From Maniola hyperantus (Eukaryota > Arthropoda > Insecta > Lepidoptera > Nymphalidae): DNA of 64,000 bases. Where the stretch lies: contig NC_048561.1 in NCBI RefSeq assembly GCF_902806685.2, positions 3,967,157 to 4,031,156 on the forward strand. Reading direction: 5' to 3'. This document shows, piece by piece, positions 1 through 11,014 of the stretch; positions within the stretch are counted from its first letter, which is position 1; every line of letters starts with the position of its first letter. Below the pieces are notes generated by a model. That model was given only the letters and a program-made list of their open reading frames with translations. It had not been told where the DNA came from and searched no databases. A program made the position numbers and the translations under genes.

Positions 1-528
1 CTAATATATTATGATTGACGAGTCTAGAAACTAAAAATTTTACATTTGCATAGATTCTAGAGATAACGTTTGCCTCCACTAAAAGGATTTTAGGCTGCCT
101 TTCCACCAGAGACGTGCTGCGTTGCAAAGTTACGGATGTGTGTCAAACTCACCAATAGGATCGCTTGATTTTCATAGCATCACTCAGCTTAGCTCTGGTG
201 AGAGGGGTTAAGCGATGGTGTTTTTTTCACACAAGTTGTAGCGAGGGATGCGAGCCAAGGACACGAGTTAAGTATGCAAGTTAGGGATGCAGGAGTGGTG
301 TAGTATGTGAAGTATGGAGCACAGCCAATGACTAAGCGTACTTCGCTCGCATCCAGCTACCTCGCACAAAGCAATTTACCCGCTCTCCACGGCCGGAGCT
401 CGACCGCTCTTTCAGCTCGCTCTACTATTCTCTTTCATATTCGAGCCTGAACTATGGAAATTACCGTTGCATGTTACGCGGACTCATTAATGATCCCGCT
501 TATTTCGCAAACCCTGGCTTTAGATTAG
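1..528. other. Unassigned AT-rich leader of the window
   Basis: No coding region or repeat family that I recognise lies here. A purine-rich run of related words (gggatgc, gagttaagtatgcaag) at 240-320 hints at weak local repetition. Confidence 0.3.
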
Positions 529-801
529 GTGGAAATAAATATAAGAAAGCTCACAGTCAATCAGCTGGCGATGGAGAGAGCTATGCTTGGAGTCTCTCTA
601 CGTGATCAAATCAGAAATGAGGCAATCCGTAGGAGAACCAGAGTAACTGACATACTCATAGCTCAACGGGTAACGAAGCTGAAGAGGCAATGGGCAGGGC
701 ATATAGTTCGAAAGACCGATAGACGTTGGGATCCCAAGGTGCTGGAAGGAACTTGTTAGAAACTCCACTAGGTGGACAGACGACATAAAACGAGTCGCAG
801 G
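529..801 (+). pseudogene. RTE-like LINE, decayed C-terminal coding remnant
   Basis: The frame reads AMERAMLGVSLRDQIRNEA, then a run ending in WAGHIVRKTDRRWDPKVLE. This is the conserved C-terminal tail of the RTE-type reverse transcriptase seen at least eight more times in the window. The core polymerase is missing, an extra ATACTCATA disturbs the TDIAQRV motif, and the frame breaks after KVLE. It leads straight into the 54-bp tandem array. It is a dead 5'-truncated copy. The clade name is inferred from the tail sequence and the (GATGAT)n ends of sister copies. Confidence 0.7.
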
Positions 802-1184
802 GAGTCGCTGGATTCAGGCGGCGCAAGACCGTGGCGTGCGGAAACTCCTACAAGAGAGTCGCTGGATTCAGGCGGCGCAATGCCGTGGCATGCGAAAGTT
901 CCTACAAGAGAGTCACTGGATTCAGGCGGCGCAAGACCGTGGCGTGCGGAAACTCCTACAAGAGAGTTGCTGGAATCAGGCGGCGCAAGACCGTGGCGTG
1001 CGGAGATTCCTACAAGAGAGTCGCTAGTCTTCAGGCAGCGCTAAACCGTGGCGTGTGGGAATTCCTACAATAGAGTCACTGGATTCAGGCGGCGCAAGAC
1101 CGTGCCGTGCGGAAAGTCCTACAAGATAGGGATTCGCTGGATTCAGGCGGCTCAAGACCATGGCGTGCGGAAATTCCTACTAGA
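802..1184 (+). repeat. 54-bp tandem array derived from the LINE C-terminal codons
   Basis: About seven head-to-tail copies of a 54-bp unit starting near GAGAGTCGCTGGATTCAGGC. In the LINE frame each unit encodes SRWIQAAQDRGVRKLLQE (18 residues), which occurs once in other copies. Because 54 is a multiple of three, reading frames stay open across most of the array. Units differ by several substitutions and the last has a small insertion, so the expansion is not recent. Confidence 0.8.
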
Positions 1185-1215
1185 TGTCAATGTCCAGCAT
1201 TGGACGTCTATCGTT
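1185..1215 (+). pseudogene. RTE-like LINE 3' end after the tandem array
   Basis: The text TGTCCAGCATTGGACGTCTATCG matches the conserved YVQQWTSIG end of the family. The usual (GATGAT)n tail is lost. Confidence 0.6.
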
Positions 1216-1560
1216 TGACCATTTAACCTCGCCCACCGCCTAGCTGTATCGTACATCTCTGGTGGAAAGGCAGCCTCAAATTCCACCGGAGATAAGCCGG
1301 AGCGTTTCAGCTAATTTTATTCATAAAAAACTAGTTTTATAGTCAAAATAGCTACCAAAAATCTAGAAAAAGTCTCGAATTTTATCACTTTATTTACATA
1401 CGGATTATTGCTAATCACGTGTATACAGTCATTATGATAATGTGTTACATAAATTCCTACTAGAAATTTTTATTTATAGATTCAACGCGAACGTTTCGAA
1501 AAAGATTTCCTTTAATTATTCCGCCGGCGACACGACTGCGACTTTTTTTAAAAAAAAATA

Positions 1561-1734
1561 TAGCTTACGCTCGCGACGTCGTCCGCGTGGACACACAAAT
1601 TTGTAACGCCTATTTCACCCCCTTAGAGGTTGAATTTTCAAAATCCTTTTTTAGCGGATGCCTACCTCATAATAGCTATCTGCTACAGTCAGTCAGTCAG
1701 TCAATCAGTCACCTTTTCCTTTTATATATTTAGA
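1561..1734 (-). mobile_element. Non-autonomous Helitron, family B (TCTAAATATATAAAAGG start)
   Basis: On the minus strand it starts TCTAAATATATAAAAGG, carries a (GACT)n run, and ends in the CGCGGACGACGTCGCGAGCG hairpin region and a decayed CTAG. The 3' hairpin and terminus resemble the Lep1-type Helitrons described in Lepidoptera. Confidence 0.65.
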
Positions 1735-2073
1735 TTTTGGTTGGGTAACCAAAAAGCAAAAATAGAACCGCGCTCAAATATATGTTTAAAATACATATTT
1801 TCAAACTGTTGATGTCTGAGTCAGAAAAAAACAGCTAGGTATTTCGAAATCCAAAACTTTTTTAGAACACACGTGCATGAGAACCACTGACCTCTACTAA
1901 TACAAGTATACTGGACCTACGATTGCCGATCTCTTTTTGAAGCAATTTTATTTTCACCATTTTGGCGCTGCTGACATTAGCAAGCAGTTAGCGTCATGTG
2001 AGCATCATCATCAGCACGGGTCTCCTGTCAGAATGAAAAGGGTATGGCCATAGTCTACCTGCTACCACGCCGC

Positions 2074-2291
2074 CAGTCTATCTGGTGGGAGGCTTCGGCC
2101 GTGGCTATAGTTACCACCCTACCAGCGAAACCGTGCCGCCAAGCGATTCAGCGTTTCGGTAGAAACCGAAGGGGCATGGAGTTAATAAAAACTACCATAC
2201 CCCTTCCGGATTAGCCCGCGTGCATCATCACTTACCACCAGGTAAGATTGCCGTCAAGAGCTAACTTGTATCTGAATAAATAAATAAAAAG
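2074..2291 (+). mobile_element. SINE family S1, head-truncated copy
   Basis: Sense body starting ctggtgggaggcttcggc and ending ctaacttgtatctgaataaa with an AAATA-rich tail. The tRNA-like head is missing. A fragment of SINE family S3 (2008-2062) abuts it. Confidence 0.65.
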
Positions 2292-2341
2292 ATAACGTAT
2301 ACATATTACATACCACAGTTGATATGATGATTTTGAATTAT

Positions 2342-2510
2342 AGTACGCGGCCGAAAGTAATGTACATCGGCCTTTAGAATGACATTTCGGCTTTGTAGTG
2401 CCTTGTCTCTGTCGCTCTATATGACGTTTTGTCATCTCAACGACAGAGACAGTGCTCTACAAATCTGCTATCTTTTAAAGGTCGATGTACATTACTTTCG
2501 GCCGCGTACT
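2342..2510. mobile_element. Foldback MITE, family P
   Basis: Terminal inverted repeats AGTACGCGGCCGAAAGTAAT and ATTACTTTCGGCCGCGTACT enclose a largely palindromic 169-bp body. Related copies lie at 14283-14409, 44277-44455 and 59998-60320. Confidence 0.75.
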
Positions 2511-2571
2511 GTCCCGATATTTCGACCCATGAGTTGCGTGAGTCGTGAGACCTCCACGACTATCCGTTATC

Positions 2572-2859
2572 TCTACATAGTATAAAATAAAATCGCTTCT
2601 CGCGTCTGTATGTATGTATGAACGCGTAGATCTTTTAAACTACGCAACGGATTTTAATGCGGTTTTCACCAATAGATAGAGTGATTCAAGAGGAAGGTTT
2701 ATAGCTATAGTTTAATTCTCAAAAAATTAAAGATCCCTAGAGAAATTTAAGTGATATGAATTAGGTCGGAAAAAAATCCTCTCATTTGAGAGTTTCCGAG
2801 GCAATGACACCACATTAGTATCTACGTTGCACCCATGCGAAGCCGGGGCGGGTCGCTAG
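2572..2859 (+). mobile_element. Non-autonomous Helitron, family E (GAAGCCGGGGCGGGTCGCTAG end)
   Basis: Starts near TCTACATAGTATAAAAT and ends CGAAGCCGGGGCGGGTCGCTAG followed by T. An ACCC/GGGT stem precedes the CTAG. TC...CTAG ends with a 3' hairpin are the Helitron signature. The 5' limit is approximate. Confidence 0.6.
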
Positions 2860-3056
2860 TTTACGTTATAATAATAAGAAGACACCTCTTCCAGCGTACT
2901 TGTATATATCTCCATTGCAGTGATGAGAACGGAAACTAGTTTCTTTATTTTTGGATTTTTTGAAACGAGTTTTGAATTGAGCGATGGGAATCTTTTTTGG
3001 ACTTGTCATCTACTAATTTATTCAATTTGTATTCTAATCCATACTAATATTATAAA

Positions 3057-3266
3057 CTAGCTGATGCCCGCGACTTCGTCCGCGTGGAATTAGTTTTTTG
3101 AAAAATCCCGTGAACTCTTTGATTTTCCTGGATAAAAAGCCTATGTCACTCTCGAGGTCTTTATCTATACCCATGCAAAAAAATCACGTCAATCCGTTGC
3201 ACCGTTGCGACGTGATTGAAGGGCAAACCAACAAACACACTTTCGCATTTATAATAAGGGTACTAA
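3057..3266 (-). mobile_element. Non-autonomous Helitron, family A
   Basis: On the minus strand it ends CCACGCGGACGAAGTCGCGG then CTAG. Its left flank (3038-3056, atccatactaatattataaa) is the start of another family A copy, so it sits inside an older relative. Confidence 0.65.
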
Positions 3267-3320
3267 TGGGTGCAGTTAGGGCGACTGTCACTTTTCTGTT
3301 TTTCGGACAGTTATATAGAT

Positions 3321-3664
3321 TTTTTTTTTCTTTTTATTCAGATACAAGTTAGCCCTTGACTGCAATCTCACCTGGTGGTAAGTGATGATGCAGTCTAAGA
3401 TGATAGCGGGCTAACCTGGAAGGGGTATGGCAGTTTTTATTAAACCCATACCCCTTTGGTTTCTACACGGCATCGTACCGGAACGCTAAATCGCTTGGCG
3501 GCACGGCTTTTCCGGTAGGGTGGTAACTAGCCACGGCCGAAGCCTCCCACCAGACCAGACCAGAAATTTAGAAATTATAAAATTCCAAACCCCTGCCAGG
3601 AATCGAACCCGGGACCTCCCACTATTAAGACCACAGCGCTCACCACTGCGCCAGGGAGGTCGTC
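3321..3664 (-). mobile_element. SINE family S1, full-length tRNA-derived copy
   Basis: Minus-strand sense. The head has TGGCGCAGTGG (A box-like) and GGTTCGATTCC (B box-like). The body crosses the conserved ggcttcggccgtggctagtt region and ends ctaacttgtatctgaataaa plus an A-rich tail. The internal boxes would recruit RNA polymerase III in a live copy. It is not a functional tRNA gene. Confidence 0.8.
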
Positions 3665-3942
3665 AAAATTTTATTTTATATTTAGTTAACTGACGTAGAG
3701 CGATTACGCACTGCTGCACTTCCGTCACCCGAGTTATATCCGTCATCCGTGAGAATACCAGCGATTATCTACGACATATGACACAAGCTCCCATACAAAA
3801 CAGAAAGGAACGTATTTGCACGGACTCAGATCGGATAAGTGCGTAACCGCCGCCGTAGTAGTCGTATAGTGGCCCTCTCTCGCTACACGCATCTCTCCGT
3901 GATCTCTCAACTTACCGTGATCTGAAACCCTAATAAAAGTAT

Positions 3943-4014
3943 CAACCCATCGCCGGCTCACTACGGAGCACGGGTCTCCTCTCAGAATGAGAAGGGTTTT
4001 GGCCAAGGTTTTGA
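3943..4014 (-). repeat. SINE family S3, tail fragment
   Basis: caacccatcgccggctcact and cacgggtctcctctcagaat match the tail of the full-length S3 copies at 40070 and 58467. Confidence 0.55.
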
Positions 4015-4082
4015 TCAAGGATAGATTCGTCATAATAGAAGGACTGTGGAACCCACCCAAATTGGGTGGGTAAATTTTTCTT

Positions 4083-4211
4083 AAATCCAATTTTAATAAA
4101 TCCATGCCCCTTTGGTTTCTACACGGCATCGTACCGGAACGTTAAATCGCTTGGCGGCACGGCTTTGGCGGTAGGGTGGTAACTAGCCACGGCCGAAGCC
4201 TCCCACCAGAC
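4083..4211 (-). repeat. SINE family S1, body fragment
   Basis: Contains ggtttctacacggcatcgta and the gtaactagccacggccgaag block of S1, without tail or tRNA head. Confidence 0.65.
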
Positions 4212-4312
4212 TTTAAAGACAAAACCATTTACAAAGTATAGTATAAAGTTTATATACATAAAGGTTTTGTTGGTATATACCTAATATTATAACGTCATGT
4301 ATGCTCAGCTTA

Positions 4313-4906
4313 AAGATCTGTACGCACCTGAGCTGCGCTGCGCGTCGCTTCAGTCCGACTGCAGGGCGCGTCACTTCAGGCCGCTCACGGTACCTACCGC
4401 ACTACAACTGCAGTACGCGGCAGCTCGCGTCACTTGCGCGTCACTTCTATGCCCGATCGCGTACGAACAACAACGTCGCAAGATGAGCGACATTGAAGAG
4501 AGAAAGGGTGGAAGCCGACATCCTAGGGGTTGGGAATTTTGAGGATATACTTTTAAGACCCCGTCATGAGCCAAAAATTAAAACTACGTTATTTATTTTG
4601 AGGTCTATCACGCCTATACATTAAATACTTAACTCGATGCGCGTGTATCTTATCCGAGCGCCGTACGCATTCTGAAGCAAGGCGACGCGCCGCTGGGTAT
4701 GTCGCACTAGCGACGCTGCACCGCGCGTCGCTGCGCTGCGCTTCACAATATTCTCCTAGCCGCGACGCGCGGCAACGCGCGGTGAAGCGCTGTGCAGCGC
4801 CGCTTTAGTGCGATATGCGCCATACAAAATGATAGAAATAATATTTTGACGCTCTGTGCCGCGACGTGCAGTGACGCGCAGCGCAGCTTAGGTGCGTACA
4901 GACCTT
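4313..4906. mobile_element. CpG-rich 594-bp element with about 38-bp terminal inverted repeats
   Basis: The left end AAGATCTGTACGCACCTGAG and the reverse complement of the right end AAGGTCTGTACGCACCTAAG pair for about 38 bp with three mismatches. TA flanks both ends, so a TA target duplication is possible. No transposase reading frame is present, so it would be non-autonomous. The interior is unusually rich in GCGC and CGCG. Confidence 0.65.
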
Positions 4907-4909
4907 TAT

Positions 4910-5580
4910 GAGTAAGGGTAAAGGTATATTGAGGCAGAGTTAAAGCGACACGTCTTTTCTAAAAGCTGTCTTCGTTTCTGAGCTTGTTCTCATTGTGCTG
5001 TGTGTGACGGACGCCCGTATCCCGTAGGATTTGCTTCACACGAGGTACATTTCAATCATTTGATTGACAATTCCTTAATTAAGTTGTTTCCTTAATTAAG
5101 AGATCAACACGTCATGTTAAAAAGAAAACTTTTGGAAGTCTAGCACGACTCGTTTACACGTTTTTCTTGAGGTTTTTTGCGATTTATTATCGTTTAAGAC
5201 AGCTAAGAAAAAAAAATTATACACGATGTACTGCAAAAAGACACTCCGCGTCGCTTCATTCAACTCTACATCAATGTGCCTTGAACCTCAGATGCAGATC
5301 AAATTGATGGCTTCCTCTTTCGTACATTAATATTAATTCGGCCCAGATTTCGGTATCCTTGAATAGGAAAATACCTACATACACAGAACAATTTTATGTT
5401 TAACAGACTTACGGCATGCACTAAATATGTACATATTTCTAGAGGTTTCTACTTTTTATCACGGAAAATTAACGAGTTGTCACGGGATTTTAAAAAACCA
5501 AAATCCACGCGAACGTAGCATCATCTATTAAATACCTATTTAAATCAATAAAGGGTTCGCGATTCTCAGCAACGGGGATA
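4910..5580. other. No recognisable gene or repeat
   Basis: AT-rich sequence without a convincing reading frame or match to the families repeated elsewhere in the window. Confidence 0.3.
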
Positions 5581-5584
5581 ACGA

Positions 5585-5700
5585 TAAAGAGAGAGAAGAG
5601 AAAGAGAGAGAAGAGAAAGAGAGAGAAGAGAAAGAGAGAGAAGAGAAAGAGAGAGAAGAGAAAGAGAGAGAAGAGAAAGAGAGAGAAGAGAGAGAGAGAC
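5585..5700. repeat. Purine minisatellite, 15-bp unit
   Basis: About seven copies of a 15-bp GAGAGAAGAGAAAGA-type unit, purine-only on the plus strand. The open frame on the minus strand (repeated FLFSL) is a by-product of a unit length divisible by three. Confidence 0.85.
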
Positions 5701-5828
5701 CTAGGTACAGAGTGGTTAGTAAGAGTGATCAATGAAACAATCGTTAATTTCAAGGCCTACACAGTTATTGTCCGCGACAGGTTGAGATGGCAATCTATCT
5801 AAAGTAGTAAGTGCGAGTACCTAGGTTT

Positions 5829-6040
5829 TTTATTTTTTATTCTGATACAAGTTAACCCTTGACTGTAATCACACCTTATGTATATGTATGTATTGGTAAG
5901 TGATGATGCAGTCTAAGATGAAAGCGGGCCAACCAATGACAGTTTTTTTTCATTAAACCCCTTTTAGTTTCTATACACGGCATCGTACCGAAACGCTAAA
6001 TCGCTTGTCGGCACGGCTTTGCCGGTAGAGTGGTAGCTAA
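5829..6040 (-). repeat. SINE family S1, truncated copy
   Basis: Tail and body of S1 present, with a small extra atgtatatgtatgtattg inside. The head is missing beyond the gccggtagagtggtagcta point. Confidence 0.6.
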
Positions 6041-6044
6041 AGTC

Positions 6045-6640
6045 CTAAAATATACACGTGCGAAAAATAATATATGTCGATCTTGTTCTTTAATCAATTC
6101 ACTATAATCTAATTTACAAAAATCTAGACTCGTCCAAAATACCAAAATATTTTTCCCAGCCTAATAAAAAAGCAATTATTGAAGACATCTAACAAGAACA
6201 TTAATTTAAATGCTAATAAAACAGTCAATATGATTTCGGACCGAGATGAAATCAAATTCTAATCTCAATCAAAAACTAATAATTTTGGAAAAATCGCCAT
6301 AATTTTAATAAAATACCAACTTAATTGCGCGAGCATGGAACCAGCGTGACCTTTATAAAAACGAGATCGGATTACCAGTAAAAACACATATTTACAAGAT
6401 TATCGAATAAATTATAGACAATTTTGAAAAAATCTCGAAAATGTTAGTAAATCTACCTATCTATTGGGAAACGTGGAGCCAGTGTGACCTTTTAAAAAAT
6501 GTAGATTAGCTAAAATGATCAGTGAAAAACAGACACAATATTATGATCGAATCAAATTATTTAAGAGGGCGCAGTTCGGTGCTTTCTTCATGCAAACGTA
6601 GGAGGGTGATTACTACATTATTTGATATTGTATGCTCAAA
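6045..6640. other. AT-rich unassigned region with a weak local duplication
   Basis: No gene seen. The words ggaaccagcgtgacctttat (6341) and ggagccagtgtgacctttta (6475) suggest an old partial duplication about 135 bp apart. Confidence 0.35.
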
Positions 6641-6654
6641 ACTAAACATTATAT

Positions 6655-7045
6655 CCGTTTGTCTTGCCATTATCTAGGTTCATTCTACTTTAGGTTCAAG
6701 GGTACTTCCAGTTGACCTAGAATTATGAAATTTGGTAGATAGGTAAGTCCTATAACAAACGTAAAGGGAAAAATCCGAAAAGTGTGAATTTGTGGTTATA
6801 TCACAAAAAAAAGTGTTCATGAACAGGAAAAAATGTATGTATTTTCAATTTTCAATGTAAGATAACTATACCAAGTGGGGTATCATATTATATGAAAGGG
6901 CTTTTTACCTGTACATTCTAAAACAGATATTTATTTATTTCTCTTGTGTATAGTTTTTGATTTATCGTACAAAATGTCGAAAAAATACGACTGTAGGTGT
7001 AGTACGGAACCCTCGGTGCGCGAGTCTGACCCGTACATGGCCGGG
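6655..7045 (+). repeat. Family G repeat, strongly diverged copy
   Basis: Shares the block order of family G (tacttccagttgacctagaa, tatcatattatatgaaaggg, tttatcgtacaaaatgtcga, acatggccgggttttt) with many substitutions and a missing left end. Confidence 0.6.
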
Positions 7046-7314
7046 TTTTTAGGGTCCCGTGCGCGAGGGGTGCCAATTGGGATCCTATTACTAAGCCTGC
7101 GCTGTCGGTCCGTCTAAACTAACATAAATTTAAACTTTGTTTTTGTTCTCAATTGGCCTCCAGTCCCGTCAAACGCTTAATAAATCTAAAACATAAGTGC
7201 CTACTGCCTTCTAAATAACTCTAAACTACTTTCAAAATTCTAAAAGTAACACAATAATTCATTTAGTCAAGCAGAGTCAATAATTTTAAACCGCACTTGA
7301 AACGTACCTTTTTA

Positions 7315-7738
7315 GGGTTCCGAACCTCAAAAGGAAAAACGGAACCCTTATAGGATCACTTTGTTGTCTGTCTGTCTGTCTGTCTGTCAAGAAACCTACA
7401 GGGTACTTCCCGTTGACCTAGAATCATGAAATTTGGCAGGTAGGTACATCTTATATCTGACATTTGGGGAAAAATCTGAAAACCGTGAATTTAGGGTTAG
7501 ATCACACAAAAAATTTAAATTGTGGTCATGAACTAATTGTAATTAGTATTTTCAACTTTCGAAGTGAGATCACTATATCAAGTGGGGTATCATATGAAAG
7601 TTCTTCACCTGTACATTCTAAAACAGATTTTTATTAGTTTTTATGCATCATAGTTTTTGAATTATCGTGCAAAATGTCGAAAAAATACTACTGTAGTACG
7701 GAACCCTCAGTGCACGAGCCTGACTCGCACTTGGCCGG
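7315..7738 (+). mobile_element. Family G repeat, near-complete copy
   Basis: Starts GGGTTCCGAACCTCAAAAGG and ends ACTTGGCCGG between T-runs. Inner-end motifs GGGTTCC and GGAACCC form an inverted pair. No coding frame. Class unknown. Confidence 0.7.
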
Positions 7739-7744
7739 TTTTTT

Positions 7745-8690
7745 TGACCAAACGGCGAACCGTGGGATTTTCTATTCTACTTATTGGTACGTCGTGCATC
7801 GAATTCATGCATCAGTAAATCTAGTCGCTAACAGTACGGAGCCCTTCATATGCGAGATACTTTGTATCAGTGTATAAAACAGAACCTCACCTTTCTCCAG
7901 CAGTTGAGCAAACATGCTCTGGACGTTGGAGTGGTGGTGCTTCCATCTTAGGCAGTACTGTTGAGGCACCATCGTCACTTATTATCTAGTAGCACTTTGG
8001 TATCAGTGTATAATTTGGTCGATCCAACTATATAGTTGTAACTTGTAGGTATAATACGAATATATTAAGGTACTAAGGTTCTTGGAATGTACTCCTTTCG
8101 GTGGTTTTCCTTTACCTGGAACAACAGGACAAACATACATTATTATTAGGTCTTTATTTAGGTCAACTCGAGGCGCATGAGCTACATCTAGAGTTCAGGC
8201 ACTGCCACCGATTCGGAAAGTAAATTCTACTGAGAAGAACCGGTAAGAAACTTAAGTGTTAAGTGCTAAGAAAGGAATTTGATAAATCTCACTTTAGCGA
8301 AGACAGAGCGTATCAGGTGTTTGATTTGTATTTATGTATGTATGAATGATGTATGTATGAATGATGTATGTATTTATGAGTAGGTACATAAAATTCTTAA
8401 AAATCAAAACGGCGGGTTTTATGTACTTTAATATGGGGGGCAAAATGTAGTCCAACAACTTTGGAGAGCACCTCACCATAACTGCCCAACATGTACCCCC
8501 AAGCGTATACATAATATAATAACAGTCCGAACAGTACGTCAGCTTTCGATATGTAATTAATGTACATAAAAACTGTATCTAGGTACTTTATATAAAAGTG
8601 TAACAGGAGATAATAAAAATAGTGCAAGAGACGACTTCAAAATGTTGTAGGTAAATCAAAATATGTACTGTACCCACATGATATATTATA
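7745..8690. other. No gene; short tandem repeat at 8330-8375
   Basis: The region holds an (ATGTATGAATGATGT)-type short tandem repeat and otherwise nothing I can classify. Confidence 0.35.
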
Positions 8691-8945
8691 TATTTTTTTA
8701 TTCAGATACAAGTTAGCCCTTGACTGCAATCTCACCTGGTGGTAAGTGACGATGCAGTCTAAGATGGAAGCGGGCTAACCTGGAAGGGGTATGGCAGTTT
8801 TTAATAAACCCATGCCCCTTTAGTTTCTACACGGCATCGTACCGGAACGCTAAATTGCTTAACGGCACTGCTTTGCCGGTAGGGTGGTAACTAGCCACGG
8901 CCAAAGCCTCCCACCAGACCAGAACAGAAATTTAGAAATTATAAA
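8691..8945 (-). repeat. SINE family S1, copy lacking the tRNA head
   Basis: Tail, body and the aatttagaaattataaa block are present. The tRNA-like head is absent and AT-rich sequence follows. Confidence 0.7.
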
Positions 8946-9397
8946 TTATTATTTATTAAATATTTTAGCTTTACATATAATAATCAATAATTTAATTTAT
9001 TATCAATGGTTAACAAAATAATTATGAAATTATAAAATATTTATTGGAATTATTTGATTTGATTTGATTTGATTTATTAAAGAATATTCTCGGTATGTTT
9101 ACAGCAACATACATATTTTATAGAATTCACATAAACTAATATTGAAAATATCCAATTGTTGGTGCTGAGCAATCAGACCATTGAGCAAGGTGAGGTGATT
9201 TAACTTTTACGTATCGTCATAATCATGATAAACCCAACCAGAATGGAAAGGGTTTAATCCATAGTACACCACGCTGGCCATGTGCAGATCGGAAGATTTC
9301 ATACACCTGTGAGAACATTAAGGTATGATCAGTGCTGTCACCAGCTGTCACAGTCCTGTCGATGTCGCGGCAGTACTGGTCCCCATACAATCTCTAA

Positions 9398-9590
9398 AGT
9401 CAAAGTCAAAGTCAAATGATTTATTCAAAATAGGTAATTAATAACGCTTTTTGATGGTCAGATGTTGGATTTCTAAGATATAGTGGTGATAATTACGCAA
9501 ACTTAAAACTAAAGCTACGAGGGTTCCAAACGCGCCCAGGTCTGAGAAGAGCCCACAACAAACTCAGCCGGGTATTCTTTTTATTATCAC
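9398..9590 (-). repeat. Retroelement 3' fragment with (TTTGAC)n tail
   Basis: agtcaaagtcaaagtcaaat tail followed by the tttattcaaaataggtaatt block and the cacaacaaactcagccgggt block. Relatives lie at 36412, 43905 and 49240. Confidence 0.55.
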
Positions 9591-9655
9591 CACTTTACAA
9601 AATTATTGAAACTATCTATAAAAGCTTATATGACATTACATTCCGAGCTAGCTCG

Positions 9656-9795
9656 AATAGAATAGAATAGAATAGAATAGAATAGAATAGAATAGAATAG
9701 AATAGAATAGAATGTTTTTTTATAAATGTAAACTTTTTACAAGTGCTTATGAATAGTCAGGTAGTTTTAATTTACCACTGGTTCGGAATGCCCTT
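9656..9795 (-). repeat. Retroelement 3' fragment with (ATTCT)n tail
   Basis: (AGAAT) repeated about eleven times on the plus strand, followed by aagtgcttatgaatagtcag and ccactggttcggaatgccc. In sense orientation this is a 3' end with an (ATTCT)n tail. Related copies are at 33633, 43635 and 50219. Confidence 0.7.
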
Positions 9796-10407
9796 CGGAA
9801 TGTAGGTGTCATATAAGGTTTTATAGAGATTGTATGGGGACCAGTAGTGCCGCGACAGGACTGTGACAGCTGGTGACAGCACTGTTGCGGCAGCACTGCT
9901 GCGTGCAGCGTGGTTCGGATTCATACCTTTATGGTTTCCTCACGATAGGTTCTTATCATCCTCATAGGTAATGATTATTGTGTCATGTGATTATGTGAAT
10001 TGTAGTTTAGTCAATTTTTGAATTTTTAATGTTTTTAAATGTTATTATGAACTCAAGTGAGTTGACATTTAAGCAAATAAAAGATTGATTGAATGATGTT
10101 GCAGGCGTTACTTTGCGGACGTCCATGATATACAATGAACCAAAAGCTTAATTTGCTGTAATCCGCTGAAACAGGTCGAATCTGTATGATGCAACATGCA
10201 GCATGCGAAATGCACCGCCCGCCCTCCCACTGCTAAACGTGCACGAAAAGGCAGCCAAAAGGCAAGCAATACGCACCACCACCACACACTTACCCTACAA
10301 CACATAACACTAAGGTCTACATTTCCTGCCTGGTACTAGGAAATATTGTACATTGATCTTTAGAAAGAGATAGCGCTTTTGTATCGCGTATAGCGCACCG
10401 TATGTGA

Positions 10408-10690
10408 GGAGATCCGTAGGAGAACTAGAGTAACCGACATAGCTCAACTGGTTGCGAAGCTGAAGTGGCAATGGGCAGGGCACATAGTTCGTAAAACTGA
10501 TAGACGTTGGGGTTCTAAGGTGCTGGAATGGCGACCTCGCACCGGAAGACACAGCGTTGGAAAACCCCCCAGTCGCTGGGAGCCGCTAGATTCAGGCGGC
10601 GCAAGACAGTGGCGCGTAGAAGTCCCTACAAGAGACCTATGTCCAGCAGTGGACGTCTATCGGTTGATGACGATGATGACTGTACCTGCG
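10408..10690 (+). pseudogene. RTE-like LINE C-terminal remnant
   Basis: Reads EEIRRRTRVTDIAQ, then WQWAGHIVRKTDRRWGSK, WRPRT and the WTSIG-type end ctatcggttgatgacgatga. The stretch between GRPP and the end has lost the WTDDI segment. The copy is 5'-truncated and frameshifted. Confidence 0.75.
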
Positions 10691-11014
10691 AGTTATTTCG
10701 GTCGTCTCCTGCACTAAAACGTCAAAACCGTCCAAAACGACATTCACGTCACGTCACGTCAATTTACAGCTTTCATACCCGTTCACGCGCAGGAGTAACT
10801 AAAAATATAAAATTAACTTTTTGAGAGACGTGTTGGTATTGGCGTATAGGCGTATTGGCGTATTGGCAAGTAGGCAATTGTTGCGTACTTACTTACGCCA
10901 CAATTTCAAGTTTTAAAGGCTTGTTACAATTCAGCGCGCGGTGGAATTCTCGCTAAAACCCATCGCGCGCCGACGCGACGGCGACTTTTGGCAGCGATAC
11001 AGTTGCAAAAAAAA

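Larger units (their letters stand above)
9330..9884. repeat. Inverted-repeat pair enclosing LINE/SINE tails
   Basis: 9330-9395 and 9825-9884 are inverted copies (left: cagtgctgtcaccagctgtc; right: gacagctggtgacagcactg). Between them lie a (GTCAAA)n-tailed fragment and an (AGAAT)n-tailed fragment. This fits a foldback element later split by retroelement insertions. Confidence 0.6.

Noticed and set aside
772..1044. Repeat protein of ESLDSGG-type units
   Set aside because: Alternative frame of the 54-bp LINE-derived array. An open frame is expected because the unit is a multiple of three.
3743..4129. 128-codon minus-strand frame
   Set aside because: Composed of SINE S1 and S3 fragments and their junctions.
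5490..5753. Hydrophobic repeat peptide (FLFSL)n on the minus strand
   Set aside because: Translation of the 15-bp purine minisatellite, not a membrane protein.
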